Positions 20,251-30,784 of a stretch of 64,000 nucleotides of DNA are shown one piece after another; the stretch's first letter is position 1, and every line of letters begins with the position of its first letter. The translations under genes were made by a program, and so were the position numbers. Origin of the DNA: Capra hircus (Eukaryota > Chordata > Mammalia > Artiodactyla > Bovidae); the NCBI RefSeq assembly GCF_001704415.2, contig NC_030817.1, positions 33,677,550-33,741,549 of the forward strand, given 5' to 3'. Below the pieces are notes generated by a model, which saw nothing but the letters and a program-made list of their open reading frames with translations, ran no database searches and was not told the origin of the DNA.

Positions 20251-21299
20251 TACACATTAATCTCTGTCCCAAGATTTCTAAATCAGTGACATACAAAGTC
20301 TGAGTCTAGTGATTAAATGTGTACATAAATGATTATCATATAATTCATCCCTAAAGCACCTTAGCTTGTAATTTACTTGTGAGGAACTGTAGGCAGGAAA
20401 GTAGCAGGAGTAAGATATGAATACACTGGGGACTTAATAAGGATAAGAAAAGAAGACAGGCATTAGGTCTGGTATTGAGCACTTCATGATCTTGTGAGGT
20501 ACCAAAGGGCCACAAGGTGTACAGAGTTGGCACTACCCTAGAGCAGCTCACAGAATGAAATAGAATGAAAAGGCAAGAGAAGCAGGGACATGGAGAAAAA
20601 GGAAAGCGAAGTGTGGTTCCTCATGTGATAGGCTAGCAATTAGGTTTTCCTCTAGCTGTCAAATATTTTTTCTGAAACATACTTGGAAATGCACTAACTT
20701 TTCATGGGAAGACAGTGAGTAGAGAGGCAACTAGAGCATATCTTCTCTAAAGGTGACCTGATCAGATCCTTTTGCAGTGGAGTTCCCTGGGAAGTGGAAT
20801 CTGGAATGGAAATTAGCAAGCAGGACTTTTATTAGGAGAGCTTTTGGGATTAACAACTGAGGAAGGGAAGGGCAAGGGTTATGCAGAGGGTGAAGCTGAG
20901 CTGTGATACAGACTCAGCTGAGGTCTCTGTTCATCTACAGGGAGCTCCAGAGCAAAGTGCCCCTATGGGGACAGGGCCTTCAAACCCATGATACATGCTG
21001 CCCAGTAAAGCTCTCTTCAGCCAGAATATTCCCAGAGAGGGCACTGTGCCCCAGCAACTGGAGGACTCAGTTTTTCAGTCCTGAAGGAGGACTTGGACTG
21101 ACATGTCATGGGGTCTACTAGAGATCCTTGCTCAAGTTTCACCATCCCCAAACTCCATGGCGCCATTCCACAAGTTTTGCAAATTTTTGAAGATAAATCT
21201 TACTTGAAAGGTTGGCTGGCACTATCCACAAAAATTCTTTTGTCTGGTGACGTTTGTAAGCTTGTTACTGGAGAAGAGAGCAGGACCAAGCTGTAGAAC

Positions 21300-21302
<3 letters not shown>
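20251..21302. other. No recognised feature
   Basis: I see no repeat or coding region that I can support. ORFs at 20,351-20,551, 20,903-21,121 and 21,108-21,296 have no recognisable domain. Confidence 0.45.

Positions 21303-21333
<31 letters not shown>
21303..21333. repeat. (TG)n microsatellite
   Basis: An uninterrupted TG run of 31 bases. Confidence 0.98.
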
Positions 21334-21335
<2 letters not shown>

Positions 21336-22365
21336 TTATAAACACATATTAATAGATGTTAATATATTGTCAGACACTTAGCGCAATTCTTGGCTCAAAG
21401 TAAGTGCTCCATGTTAGCCATTGTTAATGTCCTTGTTTCATTTTCACAATTATCAAGTTGTCCTTAGGTGCCATCCTCATGAGGCTGTCGAGGTCCCTGT
21501 TCCCTCATGTTTTCTTGCCCTTTGTTGTTACCTCTCCTGGGCTAGCTTTCCCACACTCTTTGGTGGAGACTCCCTCAACTTCCCCAGTGTGCAGCTCTCC
21601 CCCCAACCTCTGCCCTTCTCTCGGACTCTCCTCCTGGATCCCAGAGTTTCTCTCCTGCGTGGTGTCGTTAGTCATCATGCCACACGTGCATTTTATGGTC
21701 TCTCCAGGATCAGGGAACATGATCACTGTCAGACTGGAAGAGAGGTCAAACACTGACCGTGATGAGCTGAAACCCGTGACATTGAGGTGACTGTAAAGAA
21801 CAGGTAGCTGTGTGCAGTAATGAAGGTCTCCCAGCCTAGATGAATTAGGTACCAACAGCTCTGCTCTCTGGGTCACTCCCTTTCTTGCTTTTTTGTACCC
21901 CCCACCTCCCGGACGAAATTTCCCAGAGACTTTCTGTTGTTTCCTTCTTTCTCTCCCTCTTACTCTAGCCCCCTTTCTTTGCCGCCGCCTCTCCACTCCC
22001 TTCATTCTTTCATCCAGATATTTACTGAGTGACTTCCAGCGCAGAGCAGTGAAGCCCACTGGTGAGCAGGATGAGCAATACACTTAATAGTTCAACAGGG
22101 AAGACCAAGTGCTAGGAAGTGGGCTTTGGAGGGATATTTGTGGAGGTGTGGGAGTCCATGGCTGGGACACTTGCTGCTCCTTCTAGCTCAGTTTTCTCTG
22201 AAATACCCTTCCACCTGTATACAGAAAATAACAGACAAGAGAAACTGGAGTCATGGCGGCTGGAGGGGAAAAGGAAATTCTCCAGGACTCTTCCTGCCTT
22301 CTGTTTTCCTATTTTTGACTTTCATTCCACCACTTTTAACTACTTGGTACCTGCCTTTGGCCCAT
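21334..22365. other. Pyrimidine-rich unclassified block
   Basis: Positions 21,430-22,000 are C/T-rich on the plus strand. This permits long overlapping ORFs in several frames (up to 192 codons on the minus strand) with low-complexity basic composition and no domain. Positions 22,000-22,100 resemble a minus-strand L2 3' end ('ttcatccagatatttactga'). Confidence 0.4.
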
Positions 22366-22490
22366 TAAACCAATACCCATTAAATGACTGTTGCATGTCA
22401 GGTTCTGCATGAGGAGCAGGGAATAGACCAGAGAATAAGACACAGTCCATTCCCTGCCCTCATGTAGCTGATGGTTCTATCCTAGGCCTT
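22366..22490 (-). repeat. L2 LINE 3' fragment
   Basis: 'gttgcatgtcaggttctgca', 'aggagcagggaatagaccag' and 'ccattccctgccctcatgta' follow the reverse complement of the L2 3' end. Confidence 0.6.
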
Positions 22491-22544
22491 GGAGCCAGAC
22501 CTTAATTGGGTGATTTATAGGACAGTATATGAGCTGCAAACATT

Positions 22545-22728
22545 TCACACATGTTAAGTAATTTAATCCTTGAACTAGCCCTATGTGCTAAGTACCATTA
22601 TTGTCCTCATTTTTATAGATAAAAGAAGCACAAAAGGTCCAGTCGCTTGCTCAAGGTCCTGCAGCTAGCTTGAATCTGGACTCCACCATGTATAAGTTAT
22701 GTGACTTTGGCCACCTCACTTAATCTTT
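22545..22728 (-). repeat. MIR-type SINE remnants
   Basis: 'taatttaatccttgaactag', 'gtaccattattgtcctcatt' and 'tcgcttgctcaaggtcctgc' match a reverse-complement MIR. The adjoining 22,685-22,728 ('gttatgtgactttggccacc') resembles the forward MIR core, so two MIR pieces may meet here. The end 22,717-22,728 is the left target-site duplication of the Bov-tA that follows. Confidence 0.65.
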
Positions 22729-22949
22729 GCGTGTGTGCTAAGTCACTTCAGTCATGTCTGACCCTTTGTGACCCCATGAACTGTAGCCTGCCAGGCTCCT
22801 CTGTCCATGGGAATCTCCAGGCAAGAATACTGGAGTGGGTTGTTGTGTCCTCCTTCAGGGGACTCTTCTCAACCCAGGGATCGAACCCACGTCTCCTGCA
22901 GCTTCTGTAGTGCAGGTGAATTCTTTACCGCTCAGCCACCGGGGAAGCC
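22729..22949 (-). mobile_element. Bov-tA SINE
   Basis: A complete reverse-orientation Bov-tA inserted into MIR-derived sequence. The 12-base sequence cacttaatcttt occurs at 22,717-22,728 and 22,950-22,961 as target-site duplication. The tRNA-head side (ctcagccaccggggaagccc) is on the right. Confidence 0.94.
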
Positions 22950-22950
22950 C

Positions 22951-23060
22951 ACTTAATCTTTACAATAACAAAATAAAGTAGGGATTATTTTTATCATCCA
23001 CATGTTATAGGTGAGAAAACTGAGGCACAAGAAGATTGTTAGTTAATCCATCTAGAATGC
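22951..23060 (-). repeat. MIR SINE fragment
   Basis: 'gtgagaaaactgaggcacaa' preceded by 'ttatcatccacatgttatag' is the reverse-complement MIR core, interrupted on its left by the Bov-tA. Confidence 0.65.
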
Positions 23061-23377
23061 TTAGCACGGCACCTAGCAATGGCTGCTATTTTTATGATTA
23101 TTGAGAAAAAAAATGAGAGAAATGGAGCAGTTACAGAAATCTGGAGAGGAGCAAGGGCAATTCCAAATTTTCATAATTGTAAGAGTCTGCCACTGTAACC
23201 TGATGAGCTGACATAGGTCCTTGGTAAGATCTACTTTTGACTGGAAGAATTCTTCATGAATCACTGAAAAGGTACTGTTGGGCTTTTGCACTTTCTTTCA
23301 TGGCGTTAGGAATGTTGGCGAGACAGGACTTGACCGCAGCATATGAAGGGGAAATGTAGAGATTTTAACTCCCAGTG

Positions 23378-23788
23378 GGCATCATGTATTTGTCTGTTCA
23401 GGTTGCCATATCAAAATACCACAGACTGGGTGGCTTAAATGACAGACACTTATTTCTCACAGTTCCGAAAGCTGGAAGTCCATAATCAACGTGCCAGCAA
23501 ACTCAGTTTCTGTGAAAACTTTCTTCCTGGCTTGCTTGTGGCCACCTGCTTATTGCACCCTCACAGCGCCTTTCCTCTGCGGTATGGGAAGAGAGAAAGA
23601 CTGAGAGAAAGAAAGCGAGATGGTCTGTCTTCCTCTTCTCATAAAGACACTAGTCCTATCACATGAGGGCCCAACCCCTGTAACCTCATTTAACATTAAT
23701 TATCTCTTCAAATATAGTTACACTGGAGGGGGGTGATGGTTTCAGAATATGAATTTTGGAGGGATGCAATTCTGTCCATATCATGCAA
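23378..23788 (-). mobile_element. MaLR (MST/MLT1-like) LTR
   Basis: The order 'tgtctgttcaggttgccata', 'aataccacagactgggtggc', 'cttatttctcacagttccga', 'aagctggaagtccataatca', 'gggcccaacccctgtaacct' and 'gaatatgaattttggaggga' matches an MST/MLT-type LTR in reverse. It is a solo LTR with no internal coding part nearby. Confidence 0.85.
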
Positions 23789-23847
23789 CTTTAGTTATCA
23801 GCGTGGCAGCTACAGGAAACAATAACCTATGTTACACTAGCAGGAAT

Positions 23848-24076
23848 GTGCGTGTGCTAAGTCACTTCAGTAGTGTTCGACGTGGTGCGACCCTATGAAC
23901 TGTAGCCTGCCAGGCTCCTTTGTCCATAGCATCCTCCAAGCAAGAATACTGGAATAGGCTGCCATTTCCTTCTCCCAACCCAGGAGATCTTCCCAACCCA
24001 GGGACTGAACCCCCGTCTCTTATGTCTCCTGCTTTGGCAGGCAAGTTCTTTACCACTAGCATCACCTGGGAAGCCA
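23848..24076 (-). mobile_element. Bov-tA SINE
   Basis: A reverse-orientation Bov-tA of the longer type with the extra 'tctcttatgtctcctgcttt' segment near the tRNA head. It is complete from 'gctaagtcacttcagtagtg' to 'gcatcacctgggaagcc'. Confidence 0.93.
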
Positions 24077-24129
24077 ATAGAAGATGAGTGCTCCCAAATG
24101 CTCCGTTTCATTTCATGGGAAGGGAAAAC

Positions 24130-24440
24130 AAGCATTTATTAAGCATATACTGCATTTGGTATTGCATTTAGTCTTTTTTTTTTTTAATATTTAACTTGTT
24201 TCTGTTTATTTATTTTTTTTAATTTTTTTATTTTTTTTTAAATTTTAAAATCTTTAATTCTTACATGCATTTAGTCTTTATGACAACCTTTTAAGTTGCT
24301 GCTGTTATGGTTCCCACTTGAAAAAATTGATGAGCAATATGTTACTTAAAATGACACTGGTTATGGTACCAAGGCAAGCCAACTAAGGGAGTGGGGAAGC
24401 TGGGGTTTGAACTTGAAAGAGAGTTATTGGAATAAGGGGT
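24130..24440 (-). repeat. MIR/L2-like old repeat, split by a short L1 insertion
   Basis: 'caagcatttattaagcatat' and, beyond the insertion, 'tatgacaaccttttaagttg' with 'ggttcccacttgaaaaaatt' follow a reverse MIR/L2-type sequence. The two halves are separated by the insertion at 24,177-24,265. Confidence 0.5.
24177..24265 (-). mobile_element. Very short ruminant L1 3'-tail insertion
   Basis: About 89 T/A-rich bases ('aaattttaaaatctttaatt' at the right end) match the last part of a ruminant L1 3' end in reverse. They are flanked by a perfect 14-base target-site duplication, tgcatttagtcttt, at 24,163-24,176 and 24,266-24,279. Confidence 0.8.
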
Positions 24441-25325
24441 CTTAAAAGAAGAAACTATAAGACAAGGTGGAAGATATTATGGATGCTTATCCTGAGAAAA
24501 ACAAATTTCAGTAGATTAGCCCTTCAATATGATTCCAGAGGACAGTACACAAATAAATTGGTGGAAATTACAAGGAAGAAGGCTTGGATTTAATATATGT
24601 ATAAAGCAATTTTAAGCTACAATTTTCCAAAATAGAATAAATTATTTAGGAGCTGCTAATTAAAGCTAGAAAACTCTTGTTGTGGGAGGCGGATGGATTG
24701 GAATGAGGTTTGGGATTCTATGTTCTCCATTATTCCAATGTTAGGGAAATTTTCTGTTATCGCAGAAAGAATTCCACAAGAGCAGCTTTGGTGGTACATG
24801 AAAATCTAAATACTTTAACCTTTGGCAGCAGAGTAGTTCAGGAAATTTATTTGGCGCATAATTATTGCTAATTGGTTTCTAAATATTTTATATACAAAAT
24901 GCAGTCAATTCAGTAGGAATCTATTTGAATGAAGATATTAGAATTTTAAAAAATGAGAGCCATTTCTCTTTACGACAGCTGGCAACCGTCTCCCAAGAAT
25001 GCCCTTGTAATTACATTTAGAGTTGCTTATCTAGGGCACATCAAAGAATTAGGTGCAAGTGGTCATTGCACTAATGAAATGCTTATCTTCTGCTGCTCAT
25101 CAAGCTGAAGAGCTTTTAGGAATGTCTGATATTTAGACTCTTCTTCCATTATTAATTAATTGAATGGCCATCAGTGCTCCCAGCTTTATGAAATGAAGAC
25201 CTAGATTAATTCTGTTTCTATACAGTAAATATCTTTGAATGCTAACAATTTTCAACATGATCATAAAACATATCTAAGTTAGGATGCATCAAAGAATGGC
25301 ACCCCTCCCTTCAGAGATGCCTATT
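24441..25325. other. AT-rich, repeat-free, TAAT-rich block
   Basis: No interspersed repeat is recognised for almost 900 bases. The block has several TAAT/ATTA motifs ('ttattaattaattgaatggc'). No coding potential is visible. It may be conserved non-coding DNA, but this cannot be judged from one sequence. Confidence 0.4.
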
Positions 25326-25378
25326 TTATAAATGGTAAAAGCAATTTATTTTTACCATTTATAAATGGTAAAAGCAAT
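25326..25378. repeat. 20-bp direct repeat enclosing a perfect palindrome
   Basis: ttataaatggtaaaagcaat occurs at 25,326-25,345 and 25,359-25,378. The sequence ttaccatttataaatggtaa at 25,352-25,371 is a perfect 20-base palindrome overlapping the second copy. No known transposon family is recognised. Confidence 0.9.
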
Positions 25379-25663
25379 CCCTTTGTTTTCTTAGGAAGCC
25401 TGAAATAAAACTTACATCGTTACCTTTAAAATAAGTATCTCCTATAAATATGAAACATACCAGTAATCAGGTCAAGCAGCAAAGGCCCTTTTTATTACAA
25501 TTCTCCAGATACATCTGCACTTCATATTCTAATTTTGAATGTGCTTAGGACTGACAGCCCTTGGTTAAAATGTGAAGCAAAAATACTTTTGGCTGCTTTG
25601 GCTGTTTCACCCATCCAAATGTTTCTGGCAAATAAACTCAATGGACAAAAACCTAACATCTCC

Positions 25664-25860
25664 CCAAGTCTCCTGGCTGCCTGAAATGCAGGAGACCCAG
25701 CTTTAATCCCTGGATTGGGACTGATCCCCTGGAGAAGAGAATGGCTACCCACTCCAGTATTCTTGCCTGCAGAATCCCTTGGATTGAGGAGCCTGGCAGG
25801 CTACTCTCCATGGGATCGCGAAGAGTCAGACACAACTGAGCGACTTTCACTTTTACTTTC
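25664..25860 (+). mobile_element. Bov-tA SINE, head diverged
   Basis: Forward Bov-tA with a damaged tRNA head ('ggctgcctgaaatgcaggag'), a clear Bov-A unit ('cactccagtattcttgcctg') and the cgactttcacttttactttc tail. Confidence 0.92.
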
Positions 25861-27454
25861 ATAGAAACTTCAGTCAAAACATTATTTATCTTTAATATAA
25901 AGAAAAAAAACACTGCCTTTAATAAGAAAGGTCACAGCAAACTTTTCCAGCTGGAGATCACTAGCAAATAAAATATAATTTTCAACTGAAATGGAAGATG
26001 GTTGGACCACTAAAAGATAATTGGATGGCCCAAAACTTTTAATTATTCACAGGAAATTTTGGTTTTATAAGGCCTTTCAGTATGTCTGGGACCTTGAGAA
26101 CCAACTTTAGTGTTCTTAGTTCTGTTCTATAATATGTTGGAAAATTCTTTTTTCAACCTGTATTTCAAGCCTCCTCCCCCTGCCCATCAGCCCATTTCTT
26201 TATGATGAAAGCTGAAGCTTCAAACACCTTGTCTAGGAAAACACTGTGGATCACTCTGCATGGGAACTAATTATTTTAAGCCACTTTTGTTTGTTGTATT
26301 GTGCCTGCTGGGGCAAGCCTCACTTCCCAAGCAAGTTGCCACAGGCCAGCTTTTGCTTGGAACTCAGACACGTGTTGGTTCCATCATAACCCACTTAGTG
26401 AGGGGAGCATGTTTGTGCGTTTAATGTTACCATCACATTGCAAACCACACATGATGTCAGGTTTGAACAGTTTCCTTTGAAGAAGTTAACCTTTGAATGA
26501 ACTTAAAGGGAAAAAGTTATACTCAATTGAGTAACCTGACGCTGACTGAGTGGTGAGAATATCATTGACACGTGAATAATTTGGGTGATGCTGGAGGGCT
26601 CTCTGTTTTACTGTCAGAAACTCTTAGGTTAGCTCAAGGGTACAGACTGATTACTTCCTGGTCAGGAGGCAGTGAAACCTGATATACAAATACACCTGCA
26701 ATTTGATAGACTCTGGGCAAAATCTTTACAAGCAAATTGCTTCTTCAGAACTGTTGCATGAAATGGCTTTTATCTATTTTTCTTTTGGGATAGTGGGCTG
26801 TGTGCGAAATCACGAATCATGGTATTCTCTTCGGGCAGCTTGTGGACCAAGCCTATGAAGTAAGCGGTTGTGTTGCCACTTTTGAGGGGCTCTGGAATTT
26901 CCTTTATGCTCCCAGCTCCCCCCAAACATATCCCTTGCTGATTCTGTGAGGGCCTGAAATATTTTGACTTATGACTCTCAGGGTTAGAAGGAAATGTCTA
27001 TCCTGATAGATAGGTAAAAAGTGATGTGCTGACATGAACGCATTTCAGTGAAGTGACCTCCTCTACAGCAGCTTCACTTGGTTTCCCATATTTCTTATGC
27101 TGTAATTATTATCTGGAAGAGGAATCATGTCCACAAATGCCAAATATTCAGAGCAATTGTTGCTACTGTCACTGAATTTGCCCATGGCAGCCATCATCAA
27201 TCAATCAATCTTGATCCCCTTTCCAGTGGAAAGAGACCCAGTGCTTCAGAATCCTAAGACAAGTCTCTGTGCAGCCACTATCCATCCTTTGGTGTTGGGG
27301 GAAGAGACAAGATCTATTTTCTACTGTTTTTAGAATGAATCCTTCACCGGCATCTATTTTTCAGCATGTGTTTAGTAGGCCTAGAGAGAGGGGTCAGAGG
27401 ACATGTGGATTTTCCTTAAGCTTTTTTTTTTTTTTGACTAAAATTTTTGTTTCT
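25861..27454. other. Long repeat-poor stretch
   Basis: I recognise no repeat or coding region over about 1.6 kb. A T-run occurs at 27,422-27,435 shortly before the L1 fragment. Short ORFs at 27,127-27,478 have no domain. Confidence 0.45.
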
Positions 27455-27665
27455 CATACCCATAGATTTAGAGAATGAACTTATGGTTACTGGTGGGAAA
27501 GGGGGAAAAGACAGATTGGGAGTTTGGGATTGACATGTACACACTGCTATATGTAAAATAACCAATAAGGGCCTACTCCACAGCACAGGGAACTCTGCTT
27601 AATATTCTGTAATAACCTAAATGGGAAAGGAATTAGAAAAAGAATAGATACATGTATATGTATAA

Positions 27666-27850
27666 CCTCCCTGGTGGCTCAGATGGTAAAGCATCTGCCT
27701 GCAATGGGTTCGATTCCTGGGTCGGGAAGATCGCCTGGCATTCCACTCCAGCACTCTTGCCTGGAAAATCCCATGGACAGAGGACACTGATAGGCTACAG
27801 TCCATGGGGTTACAAAGAGTCTGACACGACTGAATGACTTCACTTTCACT
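27666..27850 (+). mobile_element. Bov-tA SINE nested in L1
   Basis: Forward Bov-tA from 'ctccctggtggctcagatgg' to 'cttcactttcactt'. The L1 sequence gtatatgtataac before it and gtatgtataac after it form the target-site duplication. The head lacks part of the normal tRNA region (the 'gagacc' stretch). Confidence 0.93.
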
Positions 27851-27913
27851 TGTATGTATAACTGTATCACTTCGCTGTACACCTGAAACTAATGCAACAT
27901 GGTTAATCTATTG

Positions 27914-28145
27914 TGTTGTTCAGTCCCTCAGTCGTGTCTGACTCTTTGTGACCCCATGGACTTCAGCACACCAGGCTTCCCTGTCCTTCACTATCACTCA
28001 TGTCCATTGAATCGGTGATGCCATCCAACCATCCCATCCTCTGTCTTCCCCGTCTCCTCCTGCCTTCAATTTTTCCCAGCATCAGGGTCTTTTCCAATGA
28101 GTTGGCTCTTCACATCAGGTGGCCAAAGTACTGGAGCTTCAGCTT
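27914..28145 (-). mobile_element. BovB LINE 3' end nested in L1
   Basis: Reverse BovB tail ('tgttgttcagtccctcagtc') to about 28,145 ('gcttcagcttcagcat'). L1 3' UTR resumes immediately after, so this copy entered the L1. Within the element a stretch of the 'accaactcccggagttcact' region is deleted. Confidence 0.9.
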
Positions 28146-28389
28146 CAGCATGCTCCAGTATAAAATAAATATTAAAAAACAAAGTTTTGTTTCATTTTTC
28201 TATAGTTATTATCATAATATATGCCAGTTTTTTGTTCTATTTATTTATTATGAAAAATATATTTTCATTTTATTATAAACACTTGAATAAATGTGTAAAT
28301 TTCATATAATTTATATTATTATTTTCATACCTATTTCCTCATGTTGAACATTAGTTTCCTTCTGGGACTTTGCTTTTTTTTAATTCTAA

Positions 28390-28585
28390 TTTTTTTTTTT
28401 TTTTTTTTTTTTTTACTTTGTCTGGTCTTAGCTGCAGCTTGCAGACCTCTCTCTAGTTGTGGCACGCAGGCTTAGCTGCCCTGGGGCATGTGGGATCTTA
28501 GTTCCCTGACCAGGGATTGAACTCATGTCCCCTGCATTGGAAGGTGGATTCTTAATTCTGGACCACCAGGGAAATACCTCTGGTG
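28390..28585 (-). mobile_element. CHR-type SINE with long T tail
   Basis: Reverse CHR-1-like SINE: a 24-base T-run (28,390-28,413), a body like 'tagttgtggcacgcaggctt' and a tRNA-like head ending ggaccaccagggaaatacct. The 10-base sequence ctttgctttt at 28,368-28,377 and 28,586-28,595 is the likely target-site duplication. Confidence 0.82.
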
Positions 28586-28599
28586 CTTTGCTTTTATAA

Positions 28600-28815
28600 A
28601 TAATATGATATGAATATAACAGAATTACTTGTAGAGATCCTGATATATTTGGAATTATTTCCTTAGGTTTTCAGAAGTAGACTATTGGGTCATGAGCATT
28701 TTAAAACATTTGATAGATTCCCCAGCTGCTTTCCAAAGGATTCTATCAATTTATATTCCCAAATATTATTTCAGCTACCCCTGCCAATTTTGCATATATT
28801 TTAAAATGTATAGGG
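28600..28815 (-). repeat. Old L1 (L1M-type) fragment
   Basis: 'gtagactattgggtcatgag', 'ccagctgctttccaaaggat' and 'caatttatattcccaaatat' follow a reversed, very diverged old L1 ORF2 end. Confidence 0.6.
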
Positions 28816-29124
28816 AACTCTGTTCATAGCATTTAACTTGCTTCTCTAGGGTTCCTGGCATCTACTTGGTGGTATGGTGTGCTCATTACTCTGCCCGGCA
28901 TGCTCTGTCTTCTGCTAGGCTGGCAAGGTTGCCCAGGTCTTCACGATATTTATAGCTCTCCCCAAGTTCCCTAGGTATTGGCCTGTGAATTCCCCTGTTG
29001 CATCAACCAGAGACTACAGTTCTCTTGGCAATATTTATAATTAACAGCTTGGTTCTCCGCCTCCAACCTCCTCCATTCTAACCCCTAGTAGTGAGAACAG
29101 CAACTACGTGGGTGTTACTATTGC
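28816..29124. other. No recognised feature
   Basis: Unique-looking sequence with no supported gene or repeat. Confidence 0.4.
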
Positions 29125-29340
29125 TGTTATTGAGCACTAGTTAGGCGCTGGACATGTTCTAAGCACTCCACATGTAACATTTTCATTCAGTCCTCACTGC
29201 AATCCACTAAGGTGGGTGTTATCATCCCCAATTTACAAATGAGTAGTTAGTTGAAATTTAGCAAGCTTAGTAACTTCCACAAGGACACTCAAATGCTAAG
29301 TAGAGTAGCTGAGATTTGAATGGAGGCTGTGTCTTATTTC
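29125..29340 (-). repeat. MIR/L2-type old SINE fragment
   Basis: 'attgagcactagttaggcgc', 'ttcattcagtcctcactgca' and 'atcatccccaatttacaaat' follow a reversed MIR. Confidence 0.7.
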
Positions 29341-29492
29341 CCATTCCAGGAAATTTTTAACAATTCTGTATAATGCCTCAAAGTATGTCCATCTCTCAGC
29401 TCAGTCCTTTCTTTGGTTCTAGAGCTAATCTAGTTCTGAGTCAAGGGAAATGAAGGCACTCTAGCCCAACATCTGAACTCACTCTTCCTGCC

Positions 29493-29764
29493 CTCAGTTC
29501 AGTTCAGTCGCTCAGTCATGTCCGACTCTTTGCGATCCCATGAATCGCAGCACACCAGGCCTCCCTGTCCATCACCAACTCCCGGAGTTCACTCAGACTC
29601 ACGTCCATCGAGTCAGTGATGCCATCCAGCCATCTCATCCTCTGTCGTCCCCTTCTCCTCCTGCCCCCAATCCCTCCCAGCATCAGAGTCTTTTCCAATG
29701 AGTCAACTCTTCGCATGAGGTGGCCAAAGTACTGGAGCTTCAGCTTTAGCATCATTCCTTCCAA
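29493..29764 (-). mobile_element. BovB LINE 3' end, short
   Basis: A reverse BovB tail with little apparent divergence from the other copies ('cagttcagttcagtcgctca') runs to 'agcatcattccttccaatg'. The 6-base tgccct lies at both edges and may be the target-site duplication. Confidence 0.93.
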
Positions 29765-30465
29765 TGCCCTACCAGTTCTTATATTGTACTTGATTAACCC
29801 TGAGTAGACTTCTGCCTGGTGACAGAGCTGAAAAGTCATCAGGAAGACTAGGGCGAAGGAAAACATTCAGTAAAAATGAGCCTTTGAAAACACTGAAAGA
29901 AGGTTATCTTGGGGTGATGATATGTTTTAGGTGCTCCCACCCCTGATTGGTAAAATCTGACCACACTTCAGCTTCTGCGTCTACCTTTTTTCTTTTCTAT
30001 TTCACAACTTGGAGGAACTCATTTCCAGAAACGGGGATCAAATCCATGTCCCCTATAGTGGAAGCATGGTGTTTTAACCACTGGGCTGCCTCTTGTGACC
30101 AAATCTCACTTTGTTTACAATTCCATTGACTATGCTCTTGCCTCAGTTTCTCATGACTGATTCCTGGTCTTGATAAATTTCCCAGTAGCTTAGCTCCCAT
30201 AAGATTGGCAAAGGAATACTGTAGTAGCTCCTGGCCATTATATATACTGGCAGGAAAGGAAGGATTCCAGTAGAAATGATCTTGAGAGGTTTAGAATAGG
30301 GGATGGACTATAAGGCTAAATTCTCTGAAGGGGGGATTTTCATCCTATCACTGAGGACTTAATATTATGCCAAGTACTTGCCCATCAGCTGACTATATCC
30401 CCTGGAAGGGTCTGGAAGACACTGTCTTTGTTTTAGTAATAAATTTCCTGGTGAGGAGGCACTCT
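29765..30465. other. Unclassified; small tRNA-SINE fragment inside
   Basis: Positions 30,026-30,098 resemble the reversed tRNA head of a CHR/Bov-tA-like SINE ('aacggggatcaaatccatgt', 'aaccactgggctgcc'). The remaining sequence may belong to the retroviral remnant to the right, but I cannot show it. Confidence 0.4.
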
Positions 30466-30777
30466 TACTTTTTTTTGGCTGTGCTGCATCTTCGTTGCAT
30501 CAAAGGTTTTTCTCTAGTTGCAGCAAACAGGGGCTACTCTCTAGTTGTAGTGCACGGATTCTCATTGCCGTGGCTTCTCTTGCTGTGGTTTGTGAGCTCT
30601 AGAGCATGCAAGTTTGAGTAGTTGCAGCCCCTGGGCTCTAGAGCACTGGCTCAGTAGTTGTGGTGCACAGGCTTCGTTGTTCCACAGCATATGGGATCCT
30701 CCTGGACCAGGGATCAGACCCACATCTCCTGAATTGGCAGTCACATTCTTTACCACTGAGCCACCAGGGAAGCCCCA
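30466..30777 (-). mobile_element. CHR-type tRNA-derived SINE (long form)
   Basis: Reverse CHR-2-like SINE: T-run at 30,471, body ('ttctctagttgcagcaaaca', 'ctctagagcactggctcagt'), head on the right ending gagccaccagggaagcccc. The sequence gcactct at 30,459-30,465 and 30,778-30,784 is the likely target-site duplication. Confidence 0.85.
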
Positions 30778-30784
30778 GCACTCT

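Larger units (their letters stand above)
27455..28180 (+). mobile_element. Ruminant L1 3' UTR carrying two nested insertions
   Basis: Forward L1 3' UTR: 'atagatttagagaatgaact', 'gggattgacatgtacacact', 'cagcacagggaactctgctt'. It is interrupted by a Bov-tA at 27,666-27,850, resumes with 'tatcacttcgctgtacacct', is interrupted again by BovB at 27,914-28,145, and finishes with 'tccagtataaaataaatatt'. The L1 is therefore the oldest of the three. Confidence 0.85.

Noticed and set aside
21505..22083. 192-codon minus-strand ORF
   Set aside because: It comes from a C/T-rich stretch, has low-complexity Arg/Lys/Gly-rich composition and no domain, and similar ORFs exist in the opposite frames.
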